Assembly (NCBI RefSeq): GCF_025465995.1
Contig: NZ_JANLNY010000022.1
Span: 248,001-312,000 of the forward strand
From: Pseudomonas sp. 5P_3.1_Bac2
GTDB taxonomy: Bacteria; Pseudomonadota; Gammaproteobacteria; Pseudomonadales; Pseudomonadaceae
Length of the DNA stretch: 64,000 bases
Reading direction: 5' to 3'
How positions within the stretch are numbered: position 1 is the first letter of the stretch; the number at the start of each line of letters is the position of its first letter. Shown one piece after another: positions 17,325 through 25,733 of this stretch. The notes beneath the pieces are model-generated. The model was not told the DNA's origin, ran no database searches, and was given only the letters and a program-made list of their open reading frames with translations. The translations under genes and the position numbers were made by a program.

Positions 17325-18659
17325 TCAGGCCGCCTGACTGCGCGCGGCAGCCATCAGTGCTTCGACTTCAGCGACGGTTTTCGGCACGCCGCCAGTAAGG
17401 ATTTCGCAGCCGGTTTTGGTCACCACCACGTCGTCTTCGATGCGCACACCAATGCCGCGCCATTTCTTCGCCACATTCATATTGTCGGTGGCGATATAGA
17501 TGCCCGGCTCGACCGTCATGGCCATGCCCACTTCCAGCTCGCGCCACTGCCCGCCAACCTTATATTCGCCGACGTCATGCACATCCATGCCCAGCCAATG
17601 GCCGGCGCGGTGCATATAGAAGTCGCGGTAGGCTTCGCTGGCGATCAGCTCATCGACATCGCCGTTCAGCAGACCCAATTCCACCAAGCCAGCGGTAATC
17701 ACCCGCACAGTGGCCTCGTGGGCTTGGTTCCAGTGTTTACAGGGGGCGATCTCGGCAAAGGCCGCTTCTTGTGCCGCCAACACCAGCTCATAGATAGCTT
17801 TCTGCTCAGGGCTGAACTTGCCGTTAACCGGGAAGGTACGGGTGATATCGCTGGCGTAGCAGTCGATTTCACAGGCCGCGTCGATCAGCACCAGGTCGCC
17901 ATCTTTAAGCGGCGCATCGTTCTCGCGGTAATGCAGGATGCAGGCGTTTTTGCCGGCAGCGACAATGGAGCCATAGGCCGCCATCTTCGCCCCGCCCTTA
18001 CGGAACTCGTAATCCAGCTCCGCTTCCAGATGGTACTCATACAGGCCGGCGCGGCTGGCTTGCATGGCCCGTACGTGGGCGCGGGCGGAAATATCCGCAG
18101 CTTCCTTCATTACCTTCACTTCCGCCGCCGACTTGTACAGGCGCAGGTCATGCAGCAAATGCTCAAGGGTGATGAACTCATTAGGCGGGGTCGCGCCCTG
18201 ACGCGCCTTGGAACGGATCACGTTGATCCACTCCATCAACTGGCGGTCGAACTCATGGTTGGTGCCCATCGACGAATACACGCGGTCGCGGCCTTCAATC
18301 AGCCCCGGCAGGATGTCGTCGATATCGCCAATGGGGAACGCATCATCGGCGCCATATTGGCTGATGGCACCGTCCTGGCCGGCGCGCAGGCCGTCCCACA
18401 GCTCACGCAGCGGATCGCGCTCGCGGCAGAACAACACATACTCACCGTGCTCTCGCCCTGGGATCAGCACAATCACCGCTTCTGGCTCGGGGAAGCCGGA
18501 GAGGTACTGGAAGTCACTGTCCTGACGGTAGATGTGTTCCACATCGCGGTTGCGGATATACACCGGCGCGGCCGGCAAAATCGCGATGCTGTTGGGTTCC
18601 ATCTGCGCCATCAGGGTTTTGCGACGGCGGGCGTATTCTGACTTCGGAATGCTGGTCAT
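17325..18659 (-). CDS. pepP: Xaa-Pro aminopeptidase PepP
   Basis: Proline aminopeptidase P (444 residues), a dinuclear-metal pita-bread enzyme that removes an N-terminal residue preceding proline. Metal ligands appear in order: Asp in LVLIDAACEI, Asp in SDITRTF, His in GHWLGMDVHD, Glu in MTVEPGIY and Glu in GVRIEDDVVV. Length matches E. coli PepP. Followed at once by ubiH (stop TGA next to its start), so the two are co-transcribed. Confidence 0.95.
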   Translation of the reverse strand: MTSIPKSEYARRRKTLMAQMEPNSIAILPAAPVYIRNRDVEHIYRQDSDFQYLSGFPEPEAVIVLIPGREHGEYVLFCRERDPLRELWDGLRAGQDGAISQYGADDAFPIGDIDDILPGLIEGRDRVYSSMGTNHEFDRQLMEWINVIRSKARQGATPPNEFITLEHLLHDLRLYKSAAEVKVMKEAADISARAHVRAMQASRAGLYEYHLEAELDYEFRKGGAKMAAYGSIVAAGKNACILHYRENDAPLKDGDLVLIDAACEIDCYASDITRTFPVNGKFSPEQKAIYELVLAAQEAAFAEIAPCKHWNQAHEATVRVITAGLVELGLLNGDVDELIASEAYRDFYMHRAGHWLGMDVHDVGEYKVGGQWRELEVGMAMTVEPGIYIATDNMNVAKKWRGIGVRIEDDVVVTKTGCEILTGGVPKTVAEVEALMAAARSQAA

Positions 18660-18694
18660 GAGCGAGTTAAGTCCCTATAGCAAATGCATGAAGA

Positions 18695-19249
18695 TCAATG
18701 CAGCGACGGTTTCGGCGCGGCAACCTCTGCCTTGGCGTTTTCGCTAAACAGCAGCAAAGGCGCCACACGCAGGTATTCCATTACTTCCATGTAGTCACTC
18801 TCACCTTCGTCCGACTCATCCAGAGCATCTTGGATGTGGGCGATGGCTGACAGATCTTGCAAAACTTCCATGGCTTCGGCGCTCAGGGCGCTGTCGCGGG
18901 CAATCAGCCCGAAGCCAGCGAGAAAGCCTTGGCACCATTGGCCCAACGCAGCGGTGCGCTCAGCCAGCGGCGCATCATCGTTAGGCAACAGCAGAACCAC
19001 GGCGATATCGCCACCGGACAGTTCATTCTTGACCATCTCCTGCAGGCCGATCAGCGCTTGGCGCACGTTGTCTTCGGCTGGAGCCGACAGCAGGTCGGCG
19101 GCGTCCTGCAGCCAAGGCTCGGGCTCGAAGCCTGCGCCGGCGCAACTACGGCCCAGCAGCAAGCCATGCAGCTCAGCAGGGGAAACGGTGTGGCCACTGC
19201 TGTTGAGCAGGGCAGCAAAGGCGGTGTAAGGCGAATTCGAAGTGGGCAT
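18695..19249 (-). CDS. YgfB/YecA-family protein (UPF0149)
   Basis: Protein of 184 residues of the YgfB (UPF0149) family, all-helical, with the family opening [23 protein letters not shown] and the Trp/Cys segment [14 protein letters not shown]. YgfB in P. aeruginosa has been linked to repression of the Alp cell-lysis pathway and beta-lactam resistance; that is family knowledge, not visible here. I chose the ATG at 19249 because the frame upstream of it lacks family similarity. First gene of the pepP-ubiH-ubiI run. Confidence 0.88.
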   Translation of the reverse strand: MPTSNSPYTAFAALLNSSGHTVSPAELHGLLLGRSCAGAGFEPEPWLQDAADLLSAPAEDNVRQALIGLQEMVKNELSGGDIAVVLLLPNDDAPLAERTAALGQWCQGFLAGFGLIARDSALSAEAMEVLQDLSAIAHIQDALDESDEGESDYMEVMEYLRVAPLLLFSENAKAEVAAPKPSLH

Positions 19250-19558
19250 ATGAGCTAGGCGCAAGACCGCGCAATGACTAGAATGGAGGCCTTGTATCCT
19301 AGCACCGGCAGACGCACCAAGACTAATCATGGTGCGCGACAGTTGCGCCTACTCACCCCACCCACCGCTGCTGCGCCGCGTACCGGCTTAGCGGATATTG
19401 GTATGTCGCGGTGCGGTCTTGCACACTATAGGGGCCGCAATTAGACATGAGCGATGGCCCACATAACGCCCCAGACAGTATTTGATACTGTTGTAGAACA
19501 CTGAAAGACGCTATTTTTCGACCATCAGCCCGCTCACACACCCACGAGTAGAGAATCC
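19250..19558. other. Divergent promoter region ygfB / zapA operon
   Basis: No gene. Holds promoters for two divergent operons. A palindrome CAGTAT-TTG-ATACTG lies at 19476-19490, about 70 bp before the coiled-coil gene; it does not fit the LexA consensus and no regulator is assigned. Confidence 0.4.
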
Positions 19559-19765
19559 ATGGAAGATGCCGATCTGCATGCCCTTACGGCTAAGTTGGAG
19601 TTACTGATCCAGCGTGTCGAGCAGCTCAAGGCGCAAAATCGACTGCTTCTGGCGAGTGAAAAAGCATGGCGCGAAGAGCGCGCCCATCTTATTGAAAAGA
19701 ACGAAATGGCCCGGCATAAGGTCGAATCCATGATTTCGCGCCTCAAAGCCCTGGAGCAGGACTAA
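19559..19765 (+). CDS. TIGR02449-family coiled-coil protein (ZapB-like)
   Basis: Small protein of 68 residues that is almost entirely heptad coiled coil (LTAKLELLIQRVEQLKAQNR onward), matching the short TIGR02449 family found just before zapA in pseudomonads. ZapB-like coiled coils bind ZapA in the divisome, so a partner role with the next gene is plausible but inferred. The stop codon overlaps the zapA start (TAATG), giving translational coupling. Confidence 0.88.
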   Translation: MEDADLHALTAKLELLIQRVEQLKAQNRLLLASEKAWREERAHLIEKNEMARHKVESMISRLKALEQD

Positions 19766-20070
19766 TGACTCAGTCGAACACCCTTACCGTCCAGATCATG
19801 GACAAAGAATATTGCATCGCCTGCCCGAGCGATCAACGCACTAACCTGGAAAGCGCTGCCCGCTATCTGGACGGCAAAATGCGTGAGATTCGTTCCAGCG
19901 GTAAGGTGATCGGGGCTGATCGTGTCGCCGTGATGGCCGCACTGAATATCGCCCACGATTTATTGCACAAACAGCAGCACGCCGAACAACAAGCCGGAGC
20001 CACACAGGATCAGGTACGTAGCCTGCTCAACCGCGTCGATAACGCGCTCAGCAACGACAGCGATGACTAA
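19765..20070 (+). CDS. zapA: Cell division protein ZapA
   Basis: FtsZ-bundling protein (101 residues). The N-terminal ZapA fold (VQIMDKEYCIACPSDQ, LESAARYLDGKM) is followed by a helix and coiled coil (VMAALNIAHDLLHKQ) and an acidic tail. Cytoplasmic, at the division septum. Directly upstream of the 6S RNA gene, the usual order in gammaproteobacteria. Confidence 0.95.
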   Translation: MTQSNTLTVQIMDKEYCIACPSDQRTNLESAARYLDGKMREIRSSGKVIGADRVAVMAALNIAHDLLHKQQHAEQQAGATQDQVRSLLNRVDNALSNDSDD

Positions 20071-20076
20071 TAGCGG

Positions 20077-20105
20077 CTGACCCACCCGACACCATCGGGT
20101 ATACT
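20077..20105 (+). promoter_or_regulatory. Sigma-70 promoter of 6S RNA
   Basis: -35 CTGACC (20077-20082), 17-bp spacer and -10 TATACT (20100-20105). The predicted start is about 20112, agreeing with the 5' end of the 6S RNA stem. Confidence 0.65.
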
Positions 20106-20111
20106 GCCGGC

Positions 20112-20290
20112 GCTCCCTGGAGTGTGCGCCAGTTGGTGATGTCCCTGAGCCGATACGCACAAACCCGGGGGTTACAAGTGGAGCAGGTGTGCATGTCCGC
20201 CTGACGGAAAGCCTTAACGCTCCCTGTAACCTCCACCTTGAACTCTTCGGGTTCAAGGGCTAAACCGACAGCGGCACGTCGGGGAGTCCT
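20112..20290 (+). ncRNA. ssrS: 6S RNA
   Basis: Homologue of 6S RNA, which binds sigma-70 RNA polymerase by mimicking an open promoter in stationary phase. The hallmark segment GGTGATGTCCCTGAGCCGAT is at about 20134-20153, and the closing stem is formed by GCTCCC near 20112 and GGGGAG near 20281. Placement between zapA and the 5-formyl-THF cyclo-ligase gene is the conserved location. Ends are estimated from the closing stem and may be off by several bases; it is likely co-transcribed with the ligase gene. Confidence 0.88.
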
Positions 20291-20337
20291 CAGATTCTCA
20301 CCGCTTACTGCCACAGTAAGCGCCAGTGGCCCAGCCG

Positions 20338-20940
20338 ATGCTCGACACTACCCCCGCCCCCTTAAGCCGTGCCCAACTACGCCGCCAATTGCGCGCTCAG
20401 CGCCGTGCCTTAAGCCCCAGTGCCCAGCGCCAAGCCGCCCAAAAGCTGTATCGACAACTGGCGCAGCATCCATTATTCCGCCGCGCGCGCCATATCGCGC
20501 TGTATTTAGCCAACGACGGCGAGATCGATCCACACCTGCTGCTGCGCGCCGCGCAAAAGCGCGGTAAGGCCACGTACCTGCCACTGCTTAATCGCTGGCC
20601 GCGCACGCACATGGCCTTCCAACGCATCCGTCCCGGTGAGCGCCTGCAAGCGAACCGCTTTGGCATTCTTGAGCCACGCCCTAACCGCGCCCAGCAACGG
20701 CCGGTATGGAGCCTGGATTTAGTCTTGCTGCCGCTGGTGGGTTTTGATCGCCATGGAGGGCGCTTAGGAATGGGCGGGGGCTTTTATGATCGCAGCCTGG
20801 CGTATCGCAGCAGGCGCAAAAATTGGCAGAAACCGACGCTTTTGGGCCTAGCCCATGAATGCCAGCAGGTGCCGCATTTGGCCATGGCCAGTTGGGATGT
20901 GCCGCTGCAAGGGACGGTGACGGATGGCGGCTGGTATTGA
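20338..20940 (+). CDS. ygfA: 5-formyltetrahydrofolate cyclo-ligase
   Basis: ATP-dependent enzyme (200 residues) converting 5-formyl-THF to 5,10-methenyl-THF. The conserved nucleotide/folate motif RLGMGGGFYDRSL and the active-site segment YLANDGEIDP are present. Start is either ATG 20338 or GTG 20326; neither has a strong ribosome binding site. Lies just after 6S RNA, which is known to be co-transcribed with ygfA in several bacteria. The tail is Arg-rich and basic. Confidence 0.92.
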   Translation: MLDTTPAPLSRAQLRRQLRAQRRALSPSAQRQAAQKLYRQLAQHPLFRRARHIALYLANDGEIDPHLLLRAAQKRGKATYLPLLNRWPRTHMAFQRIRPGERLQANRFGILEPRPNRAQQRPVWSLDLVLLPLVGFDRHGGRLGMGGGFYDRSLAYRSRRKNWQKPTLLGLAHECQQVPHLAMASWDVPLQGTVTDGGWY

Positions 20941-20969
20941 ATTAAACAGAGGGGCGAAGTGACTGTTGC

Positions 20970-20994
20970 AAAAGTGCCGCGCTCCCTGCGGCAC
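20970..20994 (-). terminator. Terminator of the 44-residue miniprotein gene
   Basis: On the minus strand: GTGCCGC stem, 7-base loop, GCGGCAC, then TTTT. It begins 9 bp after the stop codon of the minus-strand small gene; on the plus strand it also follows ygfA but without a U-run. Confidence 0.7.
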
Positions 20995-21002
20995 CCTGAG
21001 TA

Positions 21003-21137
21003 TTATCTGTCGCTGCTCTGCTGGACCGCCGTCACCTCAACGTTACGCTCCCATAAACTCTGGGTGTAACCCGTGGTAACCACGCCCAAACCAAACAGCA
21101 CCAGCAATATCATCAACATATCTGGTTTACGCTTCAT
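21003..21137 (-). CDS. 44-residue single-pass membrane miniprotein
   Basis: Very short gene encoding 44 residues that begin MKRKPDMLMILLVLFGLGVV, a positively charged N-terminus plus one hydrophobic helix (about 7-23), then a polar tail ending in SSDR. The ATG at 21137 has a strong ribosome binding site (GGGGAG, 5 bases upstream), and a terminator follows the stop. I recall similar small proteins in other pseudomonads, but no function. Topology: probably N-in with the tail in the periplasm; a signal peptide is the alternative. Confidence 0.72.
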   Translation of the reverse strand: MKRKPDMLMILLVLFGLGVVTTGYTQSLWERNVEVTAVQQSSDR

Positions 21138-21270
21138 TCCACTCCCCTATTTGGTGCATCGCACGGTGTGACCGCTGCGTTATTTTTATAGATCCCTTTG
21201 GGTGCTCGCCCCGCAAAACTGGAACGAAGCAAACTGACCGCTAAGGGACTTAAACTTAGGAGCAAAGTTC

Positions 21271-21720
21271 ATGCCTTATTGGCTAATGAAATCAGAACCC
21301 GACGAGCTCTCCATCCGCGACCTGCGCCACCGGCAAACAGCCCGCTGGGATGGGGTACGTAATTACCAAGCACGCAACTTTGTGCGCAGCATGCAGCCCG
21401 GCGATTTGTTCTTTTTTTATCACTCCAGTTGCCCCGAGCCGGGGATAGCCGGCATCGGCGAGATTATCAGTGCGCACTACCCTGACCCCACCGCGCTGCA
21501 AGCCGACAGCCACTACTTTGATCCTAAAGCCAGCGCAGAGAAGAACCCCTGGAGTGCCACCGACGTAGGCTTTAATCGCCTGTTCGAGCGGGTCATCCCC
21601 TTGAGCCGCCTGAAAACCCAGAGCGCTCTCAGCGGCTTGGCCTTAGTGCAAAAAGGCAGTCGCTTGTCGGTGATGCCGGTCAGCGCAGAAGAGTGGGCCG
21701 CGATCCTGGCGTTGGCCTAG
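21271..21720 (+). CDS. EVE-domain protein
   Basis: Protein of 149 residues comprising one EVE domain (PUA-like fold). Typical features are the opening YWLMKSEPDE, WDGVRNYQARN, GDLFFFYHS and the PEPGIAGIGEI segment. EVE domains are described as readers of modified bases (5mC/5hmC-type in prokaryotic restriction contexts) or RNA binders; stand-alone forms like this are housekeeping genes of unknown role in proteobacteria. No restriction genes are nearby. Confidence 0.9.
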   Translation: MPYWLMKSEPDELSIRDLRHRQTARWDGVRNYQARNFVRSMQPGDLFFFYHSSCPEPGIAGIGEIISAHYPDPTALQADSHYFDPKASAEKNPWSATDVGFNRLFERVIPLSRLKTQSALSGLALVQKGSRLSVMPVSAEEWAAILALA

Positions 21721-21725
21721 GCGCC

Positions 21726-22133
21726 TTACTGAATGATCAGGTTATTGAACAGCAAGTCCTCAACCAGCGGCTGACCTTCTTCGCCAGTCAGCACTGCTTG
21801 CACCTGTTTCAGCGCCTCCACGCGCAAGGTCTCGCGGGCTTCTGGTGCGGCCATGGCGGCTTCGGTTTGCTGCGAAAAGAGCATTACCAACTGGTTGCGG
21901 ATCAAGGGTTCGTGGTGCTTAACCTTGTCTTCGTTGTCCTTGCCGGTCACGCGCAAGGACAAGTCGGCCTTAAAGAACTTCAGCCGTGCGCCCTCCCCAA
22001 AGTTACCCACCAGCGCCGGAGCTAAGGTGACGTAGGCCACCTGTGGCACGCCCTCTTGCTCCTCGGCGCTTTGCGAAGCGTGGGCGGTCAGCATCACAGA
22101 GCAGGACAACAGCAGGCTAATCAGGGCTTTCAC
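21726..22133 (-). CDS. Exported FliL-like protein
   Basis: Protein of 135 residues with a signal peptide (about 1-19, SLLLSCSVMLTAHAS) and a FliL-like domain (VAYVTLAPALVGNFG, LSLRVTGKD, EPLIRNQLVMLFSQQ). FliL proteins normally sit at the flagellar motor with an N-terminal anchor; this version has a cleavable signal and no flagellar genes nearby, so it is a FliL paralogue of unknown function. GTG start with GAGG 8 bases upstream. Convergent with the EVE gene, 5 bp apart. Confidence 0.82.
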   Translation of the reverse strand: MKALISLLLSCSVMLTAHASQSAEEQEGVPQVAYVTLAPALVGNFGEGARLKFFKADLSLRVTGKDNEDKVKHHEPLIRNQLVMLFSQQTEAAMAAPEARETLRVEALKQVQAVLTGEEGQPLVEDLLFNNLIIQ

Positions 22134-22289
22134 TAGAAGATCCTCAGCAATTTGCGCCTAAGCATAGCTATTGCAGCGCCAGTACCCAAGTCCCAAGCTT
22201 ATGCCATGGCATCAGGCATCAGTATGCTCGTTGACCCCCTTCCCCCCCCATCTACACTGCAGAACCACCCATCGCAGAGGAAACGCCCG

Positions 22290-23270
22290 ATGAAAGCTGT
22301 GCTGTGCAAAGCCTTCGGCCCCGCCGATAGCCTGGTTCTGGAAGAAACCGCCGCGCCTGTGGCCAAAGCCAACGAAGTGCTGCTGGACGTGCACGCCGCT
22401 GGGGTGAATTTCCCGGACAGCCTGATTATCGAGGGCAAATACCAGTTCAAACCGAACTTGCCGTTTTCCCCTGGCGGCGAAGCAGCAGGAGTGATCAGCG
22501 CGGTGGGGGAGAAAGTCAGCCACTTAAAAGTCGGCCAACGGGTCATGGCCCTCACCGGCTGGGGCAGCTTTGCCGAGCAGGTCGCCGTGCCGGCCTACAA
22601 CGTGCTGCCCATGCCTGAAAGCATGGACTTCACCACCGCCGCAGCCTTTGGCATGACCTACGGCACATCCATGCATGCCCTCAAGCAACGAGCCCACTTG
22701 CAGCCCGGCGAAACCCTGCTGGTGCTCGGCGCCTCTGGTGGCGTCGGCCTGGCCGCTGTGGAGATCGGCAAAGCCTTGGGCGCCACGGTGATTGCCGCCG
22801 CCAGCAGCGCTGAAAAACTCGAGGTGGCGCGTAAAGCCGGCGCCGACCATCTGCTCAATTACAGCGAAGAAAACCTCAAGGACGCACTGAAGACCCTGAC
22901 CAATGGCCAAGGTGTGGATGTGGTTTATGACCCAGTCGGCGGCGAGCTGCTGGAGCCGGCGTTTCGCAATATGGCCTGGAACGGTCGCTATCTGGTGGTG
23001 GGATTTGCCGCTGGCGGTGGCATCCCCGCGCTGCCGGCGAACCTGCCACTGCTTAAAGGCGCGGCGCTGGTCGGGGTGTTCTGGGGCTCCTTCGCTCAGC
23101 GCCAACCGCAGGACAACGCGGCCAACTTCCAGCAGCTGTTTGCCTGGCACGCTGAAGGCAAGATCAAGCCCTTGGTGTCGCAAACCTTCGCCCTCGCGCA
23201 AGCCAGCGACGCGATCACCACCCTGACCCAGCGCAAGGCGGTGGGCAAACTGGTGGTCAACGTCCGCTAG
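22290..23270 (+). CDS. NADPH:quinone oxidoreductase-like MDR enzyme
   Basis: Medium-chain dehydrogenase/reductase of 326 residues, zinc-free quinone-oxidoreductase branch. N-terminal GroES-like domain (AAGVNFPDSLIIEGKYQ, FSPGGEAAG), then a Rossmann domain with LGASGGVGLAAVEIGKALGA. Zinc-binding cysteines of alcohol dehydrogenases are absent. ATG at 22290 has AGAGGA upstream. Physiological substrate unknown (quinone or enal reduction are typical). An inverted repeat with a 13-bp stem follows the stop codon. Confidence 0.88.
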   Translation: MKAVLCKAFGPADSLVLEETAAPVAKANEVLLDVHAAGVNFPDSLIIEGKYQFKPNLPFSPGGEAAGVISAVGEKVSHLKVGQRVMALTGWGSFAEQVAVPAYNVLPMPESMDFTTAAAFGMTYGTSMHALKQRAHLQPGETLLVLGASGGVGLAAVEIGKALGATVIAAASSAEKLEVARKAGADHLLNYSEENLKDALKTLTNGQGVDVVYDPVGGELLEPAFRNMAWNGRYLVVGFAAGGGIPALPANLPLLKGAALVGVFWGSFAQRQPQDNAANFQQLFAWHAEGKIKPLVSQTFALAQASDAITTLTQRKAVGKLVVNVR

Positions 23271-23282
23271 TCCCGCCCCCGG

Positions 23283-23313
23283 CTAACGCGGCAGCACCCA
23301 GCTGCCGCGTTAG
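23283..23313. repeat. Perfect 13-bp-stem hairpin after the oxidoreductase gene
   Basis: CTAACGCGGCAGC and its exact complement are separated by 5 bases. No U-tract follows on either strand, so it is more likely an mRNA 3'-protecting hairpin or a weak terminator. Confidence 0.6.
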
Positions 23314-23417
23314 CGGCTAATTGCACATTGATCGCCTGACCCTACTGCTCCCCTGCCGAAACAGGTAGTGTTGCCGCCGCGCACTGGATTGCGCTGGAGA
23401 CGACTAGGGAGTTGGTC

Positions 23418-24746
23418 ATGTTTGCACTGTTTCGCCCCGCACCCCATCAACCCGCAGTACCTGCCGAACAAGTCGACCGCGACTATCGGCGCCTGCGCTG
23501 GCAGATCTTCGCCGGGATATTTATCGGTTACGCCGGCTATTACCTGCTGCGCAAAAACTTTTCCCTGGCCATGCCCTACCTCATCGATGAGGGTTATAGC
23601 CGTGGCCAGCTGGGCCTGGCCATGTCGGCTATTGCCATCGCCTACGGCCTGTCGAAATTCATCATGGGCCTGGTGTCTGACCGCTCCAACCCCCGGGTTT
23701 TCTTGCCCTTTGGCTTGCTGGTGTCGGCCGGCGTGATGCTGCTGATGGGCTTCAGCCATTGGGCCACGTCCAGCGTGGCGATCATGTTTGTGCTGCTGTT
23801 TATCAATGGCTGGGCGCAAGGCATGGGCTGGCCACCGAGCGGGCGGACCATGGTGCATTGGTGGTCGCAGAAAGAGCGCGGCAGCGTGGTGTCGGTGTGG
23901 AACGTGGCGCATAACGTCGGCGGCGGCCTGATCGGCCCGCTGTTTTTGCTCGGCCTGTTTTGGTTTGCCGACTGGCGTTCGGCGTTTTATCTGCCGGCGT
24001 TTGTCGCCATCGCCGTAGCCTTGTTTGCCTATGTGTGCATGCGCGACACCCCGCAGTCCTGCGGTTTGCCGCCGGTTGAGCAGTATAAAAACGACTACCC
24101 CGAAGGCTACAACGAGCAACACGAGCAAGAGCTGTCGGCCAAGGAGATCTTTGTCACCTACGTGCTGCGCAACAAGCTGTTGTGGTACATCGCCTTAGCC
24201 AACGTGTTTGTTTACCTGCTGCGCTATGGCGTGCTCGATTGGGCGCCTACGTACTTGAAGGAAGCCAAAGGCTTTACCGTGGATAAGTCGTCTTGGGCTT
24301 ACTTCCTCTACGAGTGGGCCGGCATACCCGGCACCCTGCTGTGCGGTTGGCTCTCGGACAAGCTGTTCAAGGGCAACCGGGGCGCCACCGGCGTGGTGTT
24401 TATGCTGCTGGTGACCGTTGGCACTCTGGTGTACTGGCTCAACCCAGCAGGCAACCCCAGCGTGGATATGGCGGCGCTGATCATGATCGGCTTTTTGATC
24501 TACGGCCCGGTGATGCTGATTGGCTTGCAGGCGCTTGAACTGGTGCCGAAGAAAGCCGCGGGCACGGCGGCAGGCTTTACCGGGCTGTTCGGCTACCTGG
24601 GCGGATCAGTGGCGGCCAGTGCCTTGGTTGGCTACACGGTGGATCACTTCGGCTGGGATGGCGGCTTTAAGCTGATGCTGGGCGCCTGCGTGCTGGCCAT
24701 TCTCTGCCTGAGCCTGACCTTAGGTAAAAAACCTGCCGCCACTTAA
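23418..24746 (+). CDS. glpT: Glycerol-3-phosphate transporter GlpT
   Basis: MFS antiporter of the organophosphate:phosphate family (442 residues, about 12 helices) exchanging glycerol-3-phosphate for phosphate. Family segments include [38 protein letters not shown] and [18 protein letters not shown]. GlpT also imports fosfomycin in P. aeruginosa. ATG at 23418 has AGGGAG upstream, better than the TTG two codons before. No glpQ or glpD alongside. The 3' end of the gene contains the terminator of the opposite operon. Confidence 0.92.
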   Translation: MFALFRPAPHQPAVPAEQVDRDYRRLRWQIFAGIFIGYAGYYLLRKNFSLAMPYLIDEGYSRGQLGLAMSAIAIAYGLSKFIMGLVSDRSNPRVFLPFGLLVSAGVMLLMGFSHWATSSVAIMFVLLFINGWAQGMGWPPSGRTMVHWWSQKERGSVVSVWNVAHNVGGGLIGPLFLLGLFWFADWRSAFYLPAFVAIAVALFAYVCMRDTPQSCGLPPVEQYKNDYPEGYNEQHEQELSAKEIFVTYVLRNKLLWYIALANVFVYLLRYGVLDWAPTYLKEAKGFTVDKSSWAYFLYEWAGIPGTLLCGWLSDKLFKGNRGATGVVFMLLVTVGTLVYWLNPAGNPSVDMAALIMIGFLIYGPVMLIGLQALELVPKKAAGTAAGFTGLFGYLGGSVAASALVGYTVDHFGWDGGFKLMLGACVLAILCLSLTLGKKPAAT

Positions 24747-24757
24747 GCGGCGGCAGG
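24726..24757 (-). terminator. Terminator of the ubiD operon, inside the end of glpT
   Basis: On the minus strand: stem CCTGCCGCC / GGCGGCAGG, 8-base loop, followed by TTTTTTA. It starts 8 bp after the reductase stop and covers the last codons and stop codon of glpT on the other strand. Confidence 0.82.
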
Positions 24758-24764
24758 GCTTGCC

Positions 24765-25733
24765 TCAGGCCCGTGGCGCGTAGGCGAAGACGTCGGCACG
24801 CATTTGATGCGCATCCATGCCGGCGTCCACCAGCGCATCTAGGGTGGCATACACCATCGCTGGCGAGCCGCTGGCATACACATGCAGCGCCTTGAGGTCA
24901 GGAAAGTCCTCACGCACCGCCTCATGCAACAGGCCGAAACGCCCGCTCCACGCGCACTCATCACTGACCACCTGATGCAGGAACAGATTGGGCAGCTGTT
25001 GCCACTGCGACCAATGCGCCAGCGCGTAGAAGTCTTCCGGACGCCGGGCACCCCAGTACAGATGCACCGGATGACTAAAGCCAGCCGCGCGGCAGTGCTC
25101 GATCAAACTCTGCATCTGCGCCATGCCGGTCCCCGCCGCCAGCAGCACCAGCGGGCCATCAGGCAGCTCAGCCAAGTGAGTATCGCCAAACGGCAGCTTG
25201 ACCCTGACGGTCGGCTGACTGCGCAGTTGCGCCATCAGTTCGAGAGTCTTGTCATCGCGGGCCAGTACATGCAGCTCCAGTTCGCGGCCACTGTGCGGCG
25301 CCGAGGCCAGGGAGAACGCCGCATAGTCCTCGGCGCTACGCTGCAGCAGCAGATACTGGCCGGCGTGATAACGCGGCAGCTTGCCCGCCGGCGCCTGCAG
25401 GCGCACGCGCAGCACATCGCCACCGACCTCATCACAGCCCAAGACTCGGCAGGCCAGCTCGCGCACCGGCAACTCACCGGGGGCCAGCACACCATCCCAG
25501 TGCACCACACAGTCTTGCAGCGGCTGAGCCAGACAGGTGAACAGCTCGCCGTGATCCAACTCAACGCCGTCTTGCAGCACGCGGCCCTCAACCAGCAGCG
25601 CCGCGCAGATATGGCAATTGCCGTTACGGCAGCTTTGCGGGCAGTCGTAACCTAAGCGCCGCGCCGCATCGAGGATGCGCTCGTGGGGCTGGACCTCAAG
25701 GACCGCACCTGAAGGATTCAGGGTGACTTTCAT
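24765..25733 (-). CDS. [2Fe-2S] ferredoxin-linked flavin reductase
   Basis: Electron-transfer protein of 322 residues. An N-terminal plant-type ferredoxin domain (1-90) with cluster cysteines Cys35, Cys40, Cys43 and Cys67 is fused to a ferredoxin-NADP reductase module: flavin motif AAFSLASAP and nicotinamide motif LLAAGTGMAQMQSL. The layout matches CDP-6-deoxy-glucoseen reductase (AscD-like) and phenol-hydroxylase reductase components. It starts within the ubiD stop codon (TGATG), so it is coupled to ubiD, paralleling ubiD-fre in E. coli. A role supplying reduced flavin to the UbiX/UbiD system is plausible but inferred. Confidence 0.85.
   Translation of the reverse strand: MKVTLNPSGAVLEVQPHERILDAARRLGYDCPQSCRNGNCHICAALLVEGRVLQDGVELDHGELFTCLAQPLQDCVVHWDGVLAPGELPVRELACRVLGCDEVGGDVLRVRLQAPAGKLPRYHAGQYLLLQRSAEDYAAFSLASAPHSGRELELHVLARDDKTLELMAQLRSQPTVRVKLPFGDTHLAELPDGPLVLLAAGTGMAQMQSLIEHCRAAGFSHPVHLYWGARRPEDFYALAHWSQWQQLPNLFLHQVVSDECAWSGRFGLLHEAVREDFPDLKALHVYASGSPAMVYATLDALVDAGMDAHQMRADVFAYAPRA

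Noticed and set aside
17136..18641. Open frame of 501 codons opposite pepP
   Set aside because: Rich in His and Gln as expected for an antisense frame; PepP carries all metal ligands on the minus strand.
19476..19490. Possible LexA site in CAGTAT-TTG-ATACTG
   Set aside because: Does not fit CTGT-N8-ACAG; kept only as an unassigned palindrome.
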